Shown: in pieces, positions 15,781-24,360 of the stretch
Numbering within the stretch: position 1 is the first letter of the stretch
Layout: the number at the start of each line of letters is the position of its first letter
NCBI RefSeq assembly: GCF_025823185.1
Contig: NZ_JACKVK010000022.1
Coordinates: 62,001-126,000 of the forward strand
Direction: 5' to 3'
Length of the DNA: 64,000 bases
DNA from: Mycobacterium yunnanensis
GTDB lineage: Bacteria > Actinomycetota > Actinomycetes > Mycobacteriales > Mycobacteriaceae
Position numbers and translations under genes: made by a program
The notes under the pieces: generated by a model
Told to the model about the DNA's origin: nothing
The model's database searches: none
The model's input: only the letters and a program-made list of their open reading frames with translations

Positions 15781-16883
15781 GCACACCGACGCCCGCCGAC
15801 TACGAGCCGGTCATCGGTCGGCTGTCCACGCTCGACCGGCTCCTACCCGTGTGGATCGGCGCCGCAATGGTGGCCGGTCTGCTGCTGGGCTCCGCCGTGC
15901 CCGGCCTCGACCGGGCGCTCAGTGCCGTTCAGCTGGACGGCATCTCGTTGCCCATCGCCATCGGGCTCCTGGTGATGATGTACCCGGTGCTGGCCAAGGT
16001 GCGTTATGACCGCCTCGACACCGTGACCGGCGACCGCAAGTTGATGGCGGCGTCTCTGGTGCTCAATTGGGTGATCGGCCCGGCGCTGATGTTCGCGCTG
16101 GCGTGGCTGTTGTTGCCCGACCTGCCCGAGTATCGCACCGGCCTGATCATCGTCGGACTGGCGCGGTGCATCGCCATGGTCGTCATCTGGAATGACCTCG
16201 CCTGCGGTGACCGCGAAGCCGCCGCCGTGCTGGTGGCGCTCAACTCGGTCTTTCAGGTGGTCATGTTCGCGGTACTGGGCTGGTTCTACCTGTCGGTGCT
16301 GCCCGGCTGGCTCGGCCTCGACCGAACGTCAATCAGCGTGTCGCCGTGGCAGATCGCCAAGTCGGTGCTCATCTTCCTCGGCGTTCCGCTAGTGCTCGGC
16401 TACCTCTCACGCCGCGTCGGTGAGCGCACCAAGGGCCGCGACTGGTACGAGGACCGATTCGTCCCCAAGATCGGGCCGTGGGCGCTCTACGGGTTGCTGT
16501 TCACCATCGTGATTCTGTTCGCCCTGCAAGGGGCTCAGATCACCTCGCGTCCCCTCGATGTCGTTCGTATTGCCCTACCGCTGCTGGTCTACTTCGCCAT
16601 CATGTGGGGCGGCGGATACATCCTCGGTGCGGCGCTCGGTCTCGGGTATCAGCGCACCACGACGCTCGCGTTCACCGCCGCCGGAAACAACTTCGAATTG
16701 GCCATCGCGGTGGCCATCGCCACATACGGCGCGACGTCGGGCCAGGCGCTCGCCGGGGTGGTCGGCCCGCTCATCGAGGTGCCTGTTCTGGTCGCCCTGG
16801 TGTACGTGTCACTCGCGCTGCGGCGACACTTCACATCGTCCACCCCCGACTCGATTCCAACGGCCGACCGGAACACACCATGA
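15777..16883 (+). CDS. acr3: ACR3-family arsenite efflux permease
   Basis: This is a 368-aa membrane protein with about ten helices of the ACR3 (BART superfamily) arsenite carriers. It shows LDRLLPVWIGAAM at the first helix and the conserved cysteine segment GLARCIAMVVIWNDLACGD that is needed for transport in characterised ACR3 proteins. The TTG start overlaps the arsI stop (TTGA) and has GAAGG seven bases upstream. It exports As(III), the product of the arsenate reductase encoded next. Confidence 0.92.
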   Translation: MSTPTPADYEPVIGRLSTLDRLLPVWIGAAMVAGLLLGSAVPGLDRALSAVQLDGISLPIAIGLLVMMYPVLAKVRYDRLDTVTGDRKLMAASLVLNWVIGPALMFALAWLLLPDLPEYRTGLIIVGLARCIAMVVIWNDLACGDREAAAVLVALNSVFQVVMFAVLGWFYLSVLPGWLGLDRTSISVSPWQIAKSVLIFLGVPLVLGYLSRRVGERTKGRDWYEDRFVPKIGPWALYGLLFTIVILFALQGAQITSRPLDVVRIALPLLVYFAIMWGGGYILGAALGLGYQRTTTLAFTAAGNNFELAIAVAIATYGATSGQALAGVVGPLIEVPVLVALVYVSLALRRHFTSSTPDSIPTADRNTP

Positions 16884-16910
16884 CCGACAGCCCCGCATCC
16901 GTAGCCGCGC

Positions 16911-17549
16911 ATGTACGACATCTCGATTGACCAGCAGCTCGCGCTGAGAACAGCCGCGACGCGCTTGCACGACGACTTCGCAGACCACTTCGCTCTGGAG
17001 ACAATCGAACGGTTCCTGCACTCCTCCTATGACCAAGTCGCTGGGCGCGCGACCGTTCCCAACTTCCTGCCGTTGCTGGCCGAACGGTGGGCCCGTCAAC
17101 GCCTCACGGCGCTGGCGCGCGTCGAGGGCAAGGTCACCGACACCAAGCCCACCGTGTTCTTCCTCTGCACGCACAACGCGGGCCGGTCACAGATGGCCCT
17201 CGGCTATTTCAACCACCTCGCGGGCGACCAGGGCGTCGCCTGGTCCGGCGGTTCCGAGCCCGGCAACGAGATCAACCCCGCCGCCGTGCAAGCGATGGCC
17301 GAGGTCGGCATCGACATCACCCGCGAGTTCCCAAAGCCCTGGACCGATGAGATCGTGCAAGCCGCCGACGTCGTCGTGACGATGGGTTGCGGTGACGCCT
17401 GCCCGTTCTTCCCCGGCAAGCGTTACGAGAACTGGGATTTGACCGACCCCGCCGGGCAGGGGGTTGACGTGGTGCGACCGATCCGTGACGACATCGAGGG
17501 CCGCGTGCGTCGTCTCCTGGCCGAACTCCACATCACGCCAGTCAGGTGA
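16911..17549 (+). CDS. arsC: Arsenate reductase with N-terminal three-helix domain
   Basis: This is a 212-aa low-molecular-weight-phosphatase-type arsenate reductase. Residues 1-70 form a helical N-terminal domain ending LPLLAERWARQRL. The catalytic P-loop is C86-THNAG-R92 (CX5R), followed by Ser, and later VVTMGCGDACP supplies the additional cysteines of the thiol relay. It reduces As(V) to As(III) for ACR3. It lies 27 bp after acr3 on the same strand. The N-terminal domain resembles the small protein encoded at 53486-53683. Confidence 0.92.
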   Translation: MYDISIDQQLALRTAATRLHDDFADHFALETIERFLHSSYDQVAGRATVPNFLPLLAERWARQRLTALARVEGKVTDTKPTVFFLCTHNAGRSQMALGYFNHLAGDQGVAWSGGSEPGNEINPAAVQAMAEVGIDITREFPKPWTDEIVQAADVVVTMGCGDACPFFPGKRYENWDLTDPAGQGVDVVRPIRDDIEGRVRRLLAELHITPVR

Positions 17550-17627
17550 GCGCCAAGGGTTCGACGACAGTTGTCGTTGGAAGATCGGCACAACACTCGA
17601 ACGACGAGCGATTGACGGCAGCGGTAG

Positions 17628-18089
17628 TCAGCTGTGCGGTTGCGTCCCGCCACCGGCGGCAAGACCGTTGAGAACCGTCGTCATCTGCGACTGGGTGTCG
17701 TTCGCCAGTTTCTCGAACACCACCTTCATCACCGGACTGAGCAGCTTGGCTACGCCATGCATCTCGAGGTCGGCGCGGTAGGTCAAGGTCGAACCGGTGC
17801 CGGAGGCGTCGACGGTTATGTTGTCGGTCGACGTCGAGGACTTGTTGCGGCCAACGAACACCAACGTTCTGCCGGTGGCCCTCTGCAACACGTACGTCAA
17901 TTCGGCCGTCACTCCGAAGATCTTCGACACGTTGTGCCATTCGGCTCCCTCGGCCAGCGGACCGTCATCCCTGCGCGTGCAGGACTGGGTGCCGGGATCC
18001 CACTCCTGCGCGTTGGCGAAGTCCTTCAGGTACTCGGTGACCCGGTCCGGCGGCAGGTCGACCGAAAACGTTCTCGACACGGTAGGCAT
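17628..18089 (-). CDS. SRPBCC (START-like) family protein
   Basis: This is a 153-aa polyketide-cyclase/SRPBCC-fold protein. It shows the typical N-terminal strand TVSRTFSVDLPPDRV, WDPGTQSC, and a C-terminal amphipathic helix (VFEKLANDTQSQMTTVLNGL). Such proteins bind hydrophobic ligands in mycobacteria; the ligand is unknown. The ATG at 18089 is preferred from alignment of the fold. It sits 9 bp after the hydrolase gene on the same strand. Confidence 0.75.
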   Translation of the reverse strand: MPTVSRTFSVDLPPDRVTEYLKDFANAQEWDPGTQSCTRRDDGPLAEGAEWHNVSKIFGVTAELTYVLQRATGRTLVFVGRNKSSTSTDNITVDASGTGSTLTYRADLEMHGVAKLLSPVMKVVFEKLANDTQSQMTTVLNGLAAGGGTQPHS

Positions 18090-18097
18090 GTTGCTGT

Positions 18098-18742
18098 TTA
18101 CCCTTTCTCGCCCGATGAATTCGGAGAGCGTCGCACCGCTGTGCGGTTGGCACCCACCAGTTGATTCGCCACGAACTCGGCGGGCAGGCGGTGCCAATCC
18201 CGCCACCGCCTGAGCATGAAGTGATCAGCGCCCTCGAGGCCCACCCACTCTGCATCCACTCCCCGCAGGCGGGCCCGCTCCGTCTGCGCTCGCGATCGGC
18301 GCGGGTCGGTCCACGTATCGGCGGTGCCATGCACGACGAGCAGCCGAGTCCCGGCCGGGATCAGGTCTCCGTCGTCGCCCACCCACCACGGGGCAAGGGC
18401 CACCACGGTTCCTACGACGCCCCGAGCAGCCAAATGGGCAGCAACGCGGCCGCCCATCGAATGACCGACCACCGCGATGTCGCGCGGCTCGAACCTGCCG
18501 CGGACCTCGTCGAGCAACTTCTCGGCGTCCCGCAGGGGATCACGCCGTGGGTCGTTCCACCCGCGCAGACGGTAGCGCAGACGCCGTACCTCGACCTGCG
18601 GGCCCAACCGCCGCCGCAGGGTGCTGGCGAGCAACATCATCCTGACGTTTGCCAGCTGCCACGGCCGCGAGGGACGGTCGCTGTGCACCCTTCCACCTGG
18701 AAGCACCACCACACATCCGCGCACTTGGGTTCGCACCGTCAC
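18098..18742 (-). CDS. Alpha/beta hydrolase
   Basis: This is a 214-aa serine hydrolase-like protein. The nucleophile elbow is GHSMGG, preceded by VVVLPGG at the first strand. The candidate acid is in VVHGTADTWTD and the His in GADHFMLRR. It is short for the family with a minimal cap. It is divergent from the CFA synthase at 18844 and probably cotranscribed with the SRPBCC gene. The GTG start at 18742 is tentative. Confidence 0.78.
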   Translation of the reverse strand: MTVRTQVRGCVVVLPGGRVHSDRPSRPWQLANVRMMLLASTLRRRLGPQVEVRRLRYRLRGWNDPRRDPLRDAEKLLDEVRGRFEPRDIAVVGHSMGGRVAAHLAARGVVGTVVALAPWWVGDDGDLIPAGTRLLVVHGTADTWTDPRRSRAQTERARLRGVDAEWVGLEGADHFMLRRWRDWHRLPAEFVANQLVGANRTAVRRSPNSSGEKG

Positions 18743-18831
18743 GATGTGAGTTCGTAGTCACGCCCGCCAAGGATGGGACAGGAGCGTGTGCTGCCAGGCA
18801 CAGTGGGGGTACTGCTGTCCAAGAAGCGATG

Positions 18832-18843
18832 GAGAATATTCTC
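18832..18843. promoter_or_regulatory. Perfect 12-bp palindrome at the start of the CFA synthase gene
   Basis: GAGAATATTCTC is perfectly palindromic and directly precedes the preferred GTG start. It could be an operator overlapping the ribosome site, or chance. Confidence 0.35.
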
Positions 18844-20133
18844 GTGAGCGTTGCCCACCGCCTTGCCCGACTCGTCCGCGACGTCACCGGTGCCGAACTG
18901 CCGGTGCGCATACGCGCCTGGGACGACAGTGAGGCGGGTCCTAGTGGCGGCCCCGTCATGGTCATCAGGTCGCGACGGGCGCTGCGCCGTTTGCTCTGGG
19001 CGCCGGGAGAACTCGGTCTTGCGCGGGCGTACGTGAGCGGTGACATCGACGTCGACGGTGACTTGGCCGAGGGATTCCGCCGGGTGTGGCAGCAGTCCCG
19101 CGCCCGGCCGGCGAGCCGATCTCTGCGAGCCCGCGACCTCGCGCAGGCAGCGGTGGTCGCCGCGCGGCTGGGCGTCGTGGGTGCGCCGCCCCGTCCACCC
19201 GCCTCCGAAGCGCGGCTGACGGGCAGACGGCATACGCGGCATCGCGACGTCGCGGCGATCTCCCACCATTACGACCTGTCCAACGACTTCTACCGGCTGC
19301 TGCTCGACGAGCACATGGCCTATTCGTCGGCGTACTTCACCCATGACGGCCAGACCCTGCACGACGCACAAACTGCAAAGTTGGACCTCGTCTGCCGCAA
19401 GCTCGGCCTCAAGCCGGGGATGAAACTACTCGACGTCGGCTGCGGCTGGGGATCGCTGATCATCCACGCCGCGCGGCACTACGGTGTCACCGCGACGGGT
19501 ATCACGCTCTCGGCCGAACAACGTGCGTTCGTCTCCGAGCGCACCGCTGGCACTGACCTCGCCGATCGGGTCGAGGTGCGCCTACAGGACTACCGCGAAT
19601 TCGGTTCGCTCCCCGAGGCGGACGCCCAGTTCGACGCCGTCGGGTCGATCGAGATGGGCGAACACGTCGGTGAAGAGCACTACGGGCAATACGCGCAGAT
19701 AATGTACGACGCACTCAAACCGACGGGACGCTTACTGCTGCAACAGATGTCGCGCCGGGTGGGTGCCGCTCCGGGCGGCGGTGCATTCATCGAGTCATAC
19801 ATCGCGCCCGACATGCACATGCGCCCACTCGCCCACACGGTCGACCTCCTGCAATCATCCGGATTCGAGATCCGCGACGTGGAGGCAATGCGCGAACACT
19901 ATGTGCGCACCGTGGACCATTGGCTCGAAACGTTCGATCGCCGCAACGACGAATTCGTCGCACTGCAGGGCGACGAAGTCGCCCGCGTGTGGCGGCTCTA
20001 CCTGGTCGGCGGTGGACTGGCCTTCGCCGAGGGGCGCATGGGCGTAGACCAGATTCTGGCCGTCAAACCCACCGTGGACGGTAGGGCCGAGATGCCGCAC
20101 ACCCGGCCTTGGGCCGCGGCGGCAACCGATTAG
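18844..20133 (+). CDS. Cyclopropane-fatty-acyl-phospholipid synthase family methyltransferase
   Basis: This is a 429-aa SAM-dependent lipid methyltransferase. The N-terminal domain (LWAPGELGLARAYVSGDIDVDGD) precedes ISHHYDLSNDFYRLLL and the SAM loop LLDVGCGWGSL. Then come VGSIEMGEHVGEEHY and a C-terminal EHYVRTVDHWLETF. This is the full CFA synthase layout, and the family methylates double bonds of phospholipid acyl chains. The start is GTG 18844 with GGAGA eight bases upstream; ATG 18829 is an in-frame alternative. It ends convergently, overlapping the stop of the DUF1295 gene. Confidence 0.88.
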   Translation: MSVAHRLARLVRDVTGAELPVRIRAWDDSEAGPSGGPVMVIRSRRALRRLLWAPGELGLARAYVSGDIDVDGDLAEGFRRVWQQSRARPASRSLRARDLAQAAVVAARLGVVGAPPRPPASEARLTGRRHTRHRDVAAISHHYDLSNDFYRLLLDEHMAYSSAYFTHDGQTLHDAQTAKLDLVCRKLGLKPGMKLLDVGCGWGSLIIHAARHYGVTATGITLSAEQRAFVSERTAGTDLADRVEVRLQDYREFGSLPEADAQFDAVGSIEMGEHVGEEHYGQYAQIMYDALKPTGRLLLQQMSRRVGAAPGGGAFIESYIAPDMHMRPLAHTVDLLQSSGFEIRDVEAMREHYVRTVDHWLETFDRRNDEFVALQGDEVARVWRLYLVGGGLAFAEGRMGVDQILAVKPTVDGRAEMPHTRPWAAAATD

Positions 20134-20915
20134 GCGGGCCGCTTCTTGGGGGGCCGCGGCAGAAAGAACGGCGTGCGCGAACAATATTCCTCGAACCCCG
20201 GCCGGCCCATCATGTGCTTCTCGGTCAGCCGGCCACCGGTTGCGTACACCAGGAAGTAGGTCATCAGCACCGGGGACAACACCGTCGCCAGAGAACTCCA
20301 CTCGGCAACGCTGATCAGCCACAGTCCCCACCACACAGCGGCGTCGCCGAAATAGTTCGGGTGCCGCGTCCACGCCCACAGCCCGCGGTCCATGATGGCG
20401 CCCTCGTTGGCCAGATCGGCCTTGAACGCCTTCAACTGATGGTCGCCCACGGCCTCGAACGTGATGCCCACGGCCCAACCGACGACGCCTACGGCCATGG
20501 CCGCCAACAGGAGCGACGGTGTCGGTCCGAGGGTGGCCGACAGCTGTATGGGAAGCGCGATGAACCAGGTCGCAGCGGACTGGACGAGGAAGATCCGGCG
20601 GATGACATGGCCGGCCGAGAAGTCGTCGTTCAGCAGTCTTCGGTAGCGCGGATCTTCACCATTCCCCTTGGTCTTGCGAAACAGGTGCCACGCCAACCGA
20701 AGACCCCACAGCGCCGTCAGCACCAGGAGGAGGATCCGTCGGAACACATCGCCGCTGCCAAGCACCGCGGCCACCGCGGCGATCGCGGTGAAGCCGATGC
20801 CCCAGCTGACGTCGACGACGTTGTAGCGGCCGATGACCCGACCGACGAGAAAGGTCACCGTGTGAACGACGGCGACGGCCACGAAGGACGCGGCGCTCAC
20901 CACCACGAAGTTCAC
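20130..20915 (-). CDS. DUF1295 membrane protein (Rv0446c-like)
   Basis: This is a 261-aa integral membrane protein of the DUF1295/steroid-5-alpha-reductase-like family. It shows several helices, a central basic loop (LFRKTKGNGEDPRY), and the C-terminal LWAWTRHPNYFGD and PGFEEYCSRTPFFLP signatures of this fold. The GTG start (GGAGG upstream) overlaps the ufaA1 stop by four bases. It is last in the operon. A lipid-reductase role is plausible by fold and context but unproven. Confidence 0.85.
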   Translation of the reverse strand: MNFVVVSAASFVAVAVVHTVTFLVGRVIGRYNVVDVSWGIGFTAIAAVAAVLGSGDVFRRILLLVLTALWGLRLAWHLFRKTKGNGEDPRYRRLLNDDFSAGHVIRRIFLVQSAATWFIALPIQLSATLGPTPSLLLAAMAVGVVGWAVGITFEAVGDHQLKAFKADLANEGAIMDRGLWAWTRHPNYFGDAAVWWGLWLISVAEWSSLATVLSPVLMTYFLVYATGGRLTEKHMMGRPGFEEYCSRTPFFLPRPPKKRPA

Positions 20916-22183
20916 CAGCGGCCTCCGGACGGGGCGAACGTCCACTGACACACGTCGAGATAACCGGACCGGAAACCGGCCTCCGAGTACGCGAGGTACA
21001 ACTCCCACATACGGGCGAAGACGTCGTCGAATCCCAACGCCAATACCGCGTCCCGGTTCGCCACGAATCGCTCCCGCCACAGCTTCAACGTCTCCGCATA
21101 GTGCGGCTGCAGAGACACCATGTCCTCGGTGCGCAGGCTGGTGTGCCGCTCGGTGATGCCGAGTATTGCCTGCCTGGATGGCAGCAGACCGCCTGGGAAG
21201 ATGTACTTCTGGATCCAGGTGTGGGTGTTGCGACTGGCAAGCATCCGCGAGTGCGGCATCAGGATCGCCTGAATGGCGACCCTACCGCCCGGGTTCACGA
21301 GCCGGTCGAGGGCGCGGAAGTAGGTGGGCCAGAACGAGTAACCGACAGCCTCGATCATCTCCACGGAGACGACGGCGTCGTAGCGACCCGACACGTCGCG
21401 ATAATCGCAGAGTTCGACGTCGACGCGGTCCGACAGGCCAGCGGCCGCGACTCGTTGACGCGCCGCGCGCTGCTGCTCGGATGACAGGGTGATCGAACGC
21501 ACCCGGGCACCGCGGGTGGCAGCCCGGACGGACAATTCGCCCCAGCCGGTGCCGATTTCGAGCACCGTGCTGCCCGGCCCGACTCTCGCCGCGTCGAGCA
21601 GTCGGTCGATCTTGCGGCATTGAGCACCGGCGAGGTCATCCCAAGATGCCGGCAGAGCGGGGAACAACGCGCTCGAGTACGTCATCGTCTCGTCGAGGAA
21701 CTGCGCGAACATCTGATTGGAGAGGTCGTAGTGCTCACCGATGTTGCGCCGGGCTTGATCTAGGTTGTTGTGCTGGGAACGCGGTTGCCGCACCAAGGCA
21801 ATCGGTCGCAGTGTCTGCAGGTAGCGCGGCACCAAGTCGGCAAGCGAGGTTGCGAACACGGTGAGCACGCCGACGAGGTCGTCGGATTCCCACTCCCCGG
21901 CCATGTAGGACTCACCGAAGCCGATCAGACCGGTATGCCCGACGCGGCGAGCCAGCCGATCCGGTTGCCGTAGTGTGAGTGTCGGCGCTGCGGGGTCGGC
22001 CGCACCCACCACTGAGCCGTCCGGATAGACCAGCCGCAGCGGAAGTTTGCGCGCCGCGTCACGCAGGAGTTGCGAGGCTATCCGGGCCGACAGTACGGCC
22101 ATCGGTCCGCGTGGCACGCGGGCGAGCGCAGGCCACCGAGCTCGGTCGACTGGACCTGCGGTGGTTTCCGTATCGGCAGTCAC
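20912..22183 (-). CDS. ufaA1: UfaA1-like cyclopropane/methyl fatty-acid synthase
   Basis: This is a 423-aa SAM-dependent methyltransferase matching M. tuberculosis UfaA1 (Rv0447c) in sequence and gene context. It shows RWPALARVPRGP at the N-terminus, LIGFGESYMAGEW, EHYDLSNQMFAQFLDETMTYSS, SAM loop VLEIGTGWGEL and SVEMIEAVGY, and ends with ELYLAYSEAGFRSGYLDV. UfaA1 has been linked to tuberculostearate-type methyl-branched fatty acids. The GTG start overlaps the preceding stop by four bases. Residues upstream of 22183 in this frame belong to the DUF1365 gene's DNA and are not coding here. Confidence 0.92.
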   Translation of the reverse strand: MTADTETTAGPVDRARWPALARVPRGPMAVLSARIASQLLRDAARKLPLRLVYPDGSVVGAADPAAPTLTLRQPDRLARRVGHTGLIGFGESYMAGEWESDDLVGVLTVFATSLADLVPRYLQTLRPIALVRQPRSQHNNLDQARRNIGEHYDLSNQMFAQFLDETMTYSSALFPALPASWDDLAGAQCRKIDRLLDAARVGPGSTVLEIGTGWGELSVRAATRGARVRSITLSSEQQRAARQRVAAAGLSDRVDVELCDYRDVSGRYDAVVSVEMIEAVGYSFWPTYFRALDRLVNPGGRVAIQAILMPHSRMLASRNTHTWIQKYIFPGGLLPSRQAILGITERHTSLRTEDMVSLQPHYAETLKLWRERFVANRDAVLALGFDDVFARMWELYLAYSEAGFRSGYLDVCQWTFAPSGGRW

Positions 22184-22923
22184 CGTGGTTTCGCCCCTTC
22201 GACGTCGATCTCGCCGCCGTGCCGCCGCGGCACCACCGTAAGACCTCGCAGCCACAACAGAATTCCATGGAAACGGATTGCCAGGGTACCCATCAGCGGT
22301 GCCAGTGGCGCGACGAGTTGGAGCACGAGGACCTGCCGCGGTGTGAATTGCCGTCGTTCGCCGTGCACCGTCGCGACGAACGGGGGATGACCCTCCCGAT
22401 GCAGCGATACGACGACGTCGAGAACGGCCCCGGGAAGCGGCGCCGAAATTCGGTAGTGCCCGTCGACGCCGTTGAACGGCGAGACGTACATCTCCTTCGG
22501 AATCATCACCGATCGATTCTGCTGCGCTGGAATCACATATGCGTGTCTGTCGCCGTAGGTGTTGTGCACCTCGGCGATGACACAGCGCAATTCGCCTGTC
22601 GTATCGTGGCACCAGTACAGGCTGAGCGGATTGAACACGTATCCCAGGACCCTGGGTTGGAGGGCAGCGGTCACCGTGCCGCCGCCGAGGTCGACGTCGT
22701 GCGCGGCCAGACACGCGCCGACGCGCTGTCGAAGCGAGTCCGCAGGCCCGTCATTGAAGTGGTCTACGGCCTCGAACCGAGCGAACGGTCGCAGCCACCA
22801 TGGCAGTTTCGGTAACTCGTCGACGTCGACGTACCAGCTGTAGCTGCGGAATTCGAACTCGTGGTGAACAGGGGCCTGCCTGCGGTGCCTGATCGTGGTT
22901 CGGTAGAGCGCCGGCGCCGTCAT
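22180..22923 (-). CDS. DUF1365 protein (Rv0448c-like)
   Basis: This is a 247-aa protein of the DUF1365 family. It shows LYRTTIRHRR..PVHHEFEFRSYSWYVDVDELP, then GYVFNPLSLYWCHD, VIAEVHNTYGDRHAYV and KEMYVSPFNGVDGHY. The family almost always lies beside an FAD oxidoreductase and a CFA-type methyltransferase, as here. Its biochemical role is not established. The ATG at 22923 overlaps the FAD gene's stop (ATGA) and its own stop overlaps ufaA1 (GTGA). Confidence 0.88.
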   Translation of the reverse strand: MTAPALYRTTIRHRRQAPVHHEFEFRSYSWYVDVDELPKLPWWLRPFARFEAVDHFNDGPADSLRQRVGACLAAHDVDLGGGTVTAALQPRVLGYVFNPLSLYWCHDTTGELRCVIAEVHNTYGDRHAYVIPAQQNRSVMIPKEMYVSPFNGVDGHYRISAPLPGAVLDVVVSLHREGHPPFVATVHGERRQFTPRQVLVLQLVAPLAPLMGTLAIRFHGILLWLRGLTVVPRRHGGEIDVEGAKPR

Positions 22924-24224
22924 GCGGGAACCGCTGTTCGCCACCGACCGATGTGAGGCCAGTCCGCGCCGAGCCGTCGGGCCGCCCGCAACCCGGAGGC
23001 GCAACCGTCCTCGTGGAATCCCCACCCGTGATAAGCGCCTGCAAAGGTGATCTGATCGTCGTCTAGTGATGGCAACAGTCGTTGCGCAGCAACGGATTCC
23101 GCTGTGTACAACGGATGCTCGTAGGTCATCTCCGCTAGGACCAGCGACGGATCGATGAGATCCTGGCCACCCAGGGTGACCAGGAAGCGCCGCGCTCCGT
23201 CGAGCCGCATGAGCCGTGTGACGTCGTATGTGATCAGAACCTGTTCACGGTCAACGGGTTTCAGGTAGTTCCACGAGGCCCGAGCGCGCCGGCGTCGCGG
23301 CAACACGGATACGTCACCGTGCAGGAGCGCAGGATTGGTCGAGTAGGTAATCGACCCAAGCACGGAACGCTCGGCTTGGGTCGGTTCGTCGAGCATCGAC
23401 AGGGCCTGATGCGGATGGGTCGCGATGACGGCGGCGTCGAATCGGCGCGGTTCGCCGTCGGCAGTGACGATTACGCCGCCGTCGATTCTGTGCACCGAGC
23501 GAACCGGCGCGCCGGACCGGACTTCGGCGACATCTTTCAGGATGGCATTCACGTAGGTTGCCGAACCGCCCCGCACGGTCCGCCACGTCGGTGAACGCCT
23601 GACTGAAAGCATGCCGTGATGTTCGAGGAAGACGAAGAGGTAGCGAGCGGGGTACTCCATCGCCACACCCGGCGCACAGGACCAGACCGCCGATACCAGC
23701 GGCGTCATGAAGCATTTGACGAAGAAGGCCGAGAACCCGTGCCGCGACAAGAACGATCCCAGCGTCTCCACGTCGCCGGTGTCGTCGGTGGCGAGCAAGC
23801 GGGTGGCGACCCGGTGAAAGCGCTTCACCTCGGCGAGCATCTTCACGTAGCGCGGTCGGGTCATAGAGGCCCACGAGGGGAACAACCCGCCGATGCCGCG
23901 GGCACCTGCATATTCGAGCCCGACGCCGTCGTCGCGCACGGACATCGACATCTCCGTCTCGACGGTTTCGATGCCGAGGTCGGCGAACAGCCGGCACAGC
24001 GTGGGATAGGTGCGGTCGTTGTGCACCAGAAACGCCGAATCGACTCCGACCGTAGTGCCGTCACCGCGATCTAGGTGGTGAGTGTGCGCATGCCCACCTA
24101 GCCGAGTGTCCGCCTCGAACAGCGTCACTCGGTTGCGCTCGCTCAGCACGTGTGCTGCGGTGAGCCCTGCCACTCCGCTCCCGATCACGGCGATCGCGCG
24201 CTGACTTGGGTTGGCCCGTTCCAC
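22920..24224 (-). CDS. FAD-dependent amine-oxidase-like oxidoreductase (Rv0449c-like)
   Basis: This is a 434-aa flavoprotein. The N-terminal dinucleotide loop is VIGSGVAGL, followed by the acidic ribose-binding strand TLFEADTRLGGHAHTH and, near the C-terminus, the second FAD segment FAGAYHGWGFHEDG. Such proteins accompany DUF1365 and CFA-type methyltransferases, presumably acting on the same lipid. It is first gene of the four-gene operon, all joined by 4-nt overlaps, from a GTG start. The order matches M. tuberculosis Rv0449c-Rv0446c, but the sigK-rskA genes that follow there are absent here. Confidence 0.88.
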   Translation of the reverse strand: MERANPSQRAIAVIGSGVAGLTAAHVLSERNRVTLFEADTRLGGHAHTHHLDRGDGTTVGVDSAFLVHNDRTYPTLCRLFADLGIETVETEMSMSVRDDGVGLEYAGARGIGGLFPSWASMTRPRYVKMLAEVKRFHRVATRLLATDDTGDVETLGSFLSRHGFSAFFVKCFMTPLVSAVWSCAPGVAMEYPARYLFVFLEHHGMLSVRRSPTWRTVRGGSATYVNAILKDVAEVRSGAPVRSVHRIDGGVIVTADGEPRRFDAAVIATHPHQALSMLDEPTQAERSVLGSITYSTNPALLHGDVSVLPRRRRARASWNYLKPVDREQVLITYDVTRLMRLDGARRFLVTLGGQDLIDPSLVLAEMTYEHPLYTAESVAAQRLLPSLDDDQITFAGAYHGWGFHEDGCASGLRAARRLGADWPHIGRWRTAVPA

Positions 24225-24360
24225 GCATAGTCATTCGGTGCAGTCTGGCCCGCGGATTGCTCGAATCAATTGAACGTAGTTCCACCCTTGTGAGCAGGCA
24301 GTTCGTCGATCGTTGCGGCTCCATGGAGGCCACCAGGCACGAATTCGACGGTGGGCGTGG

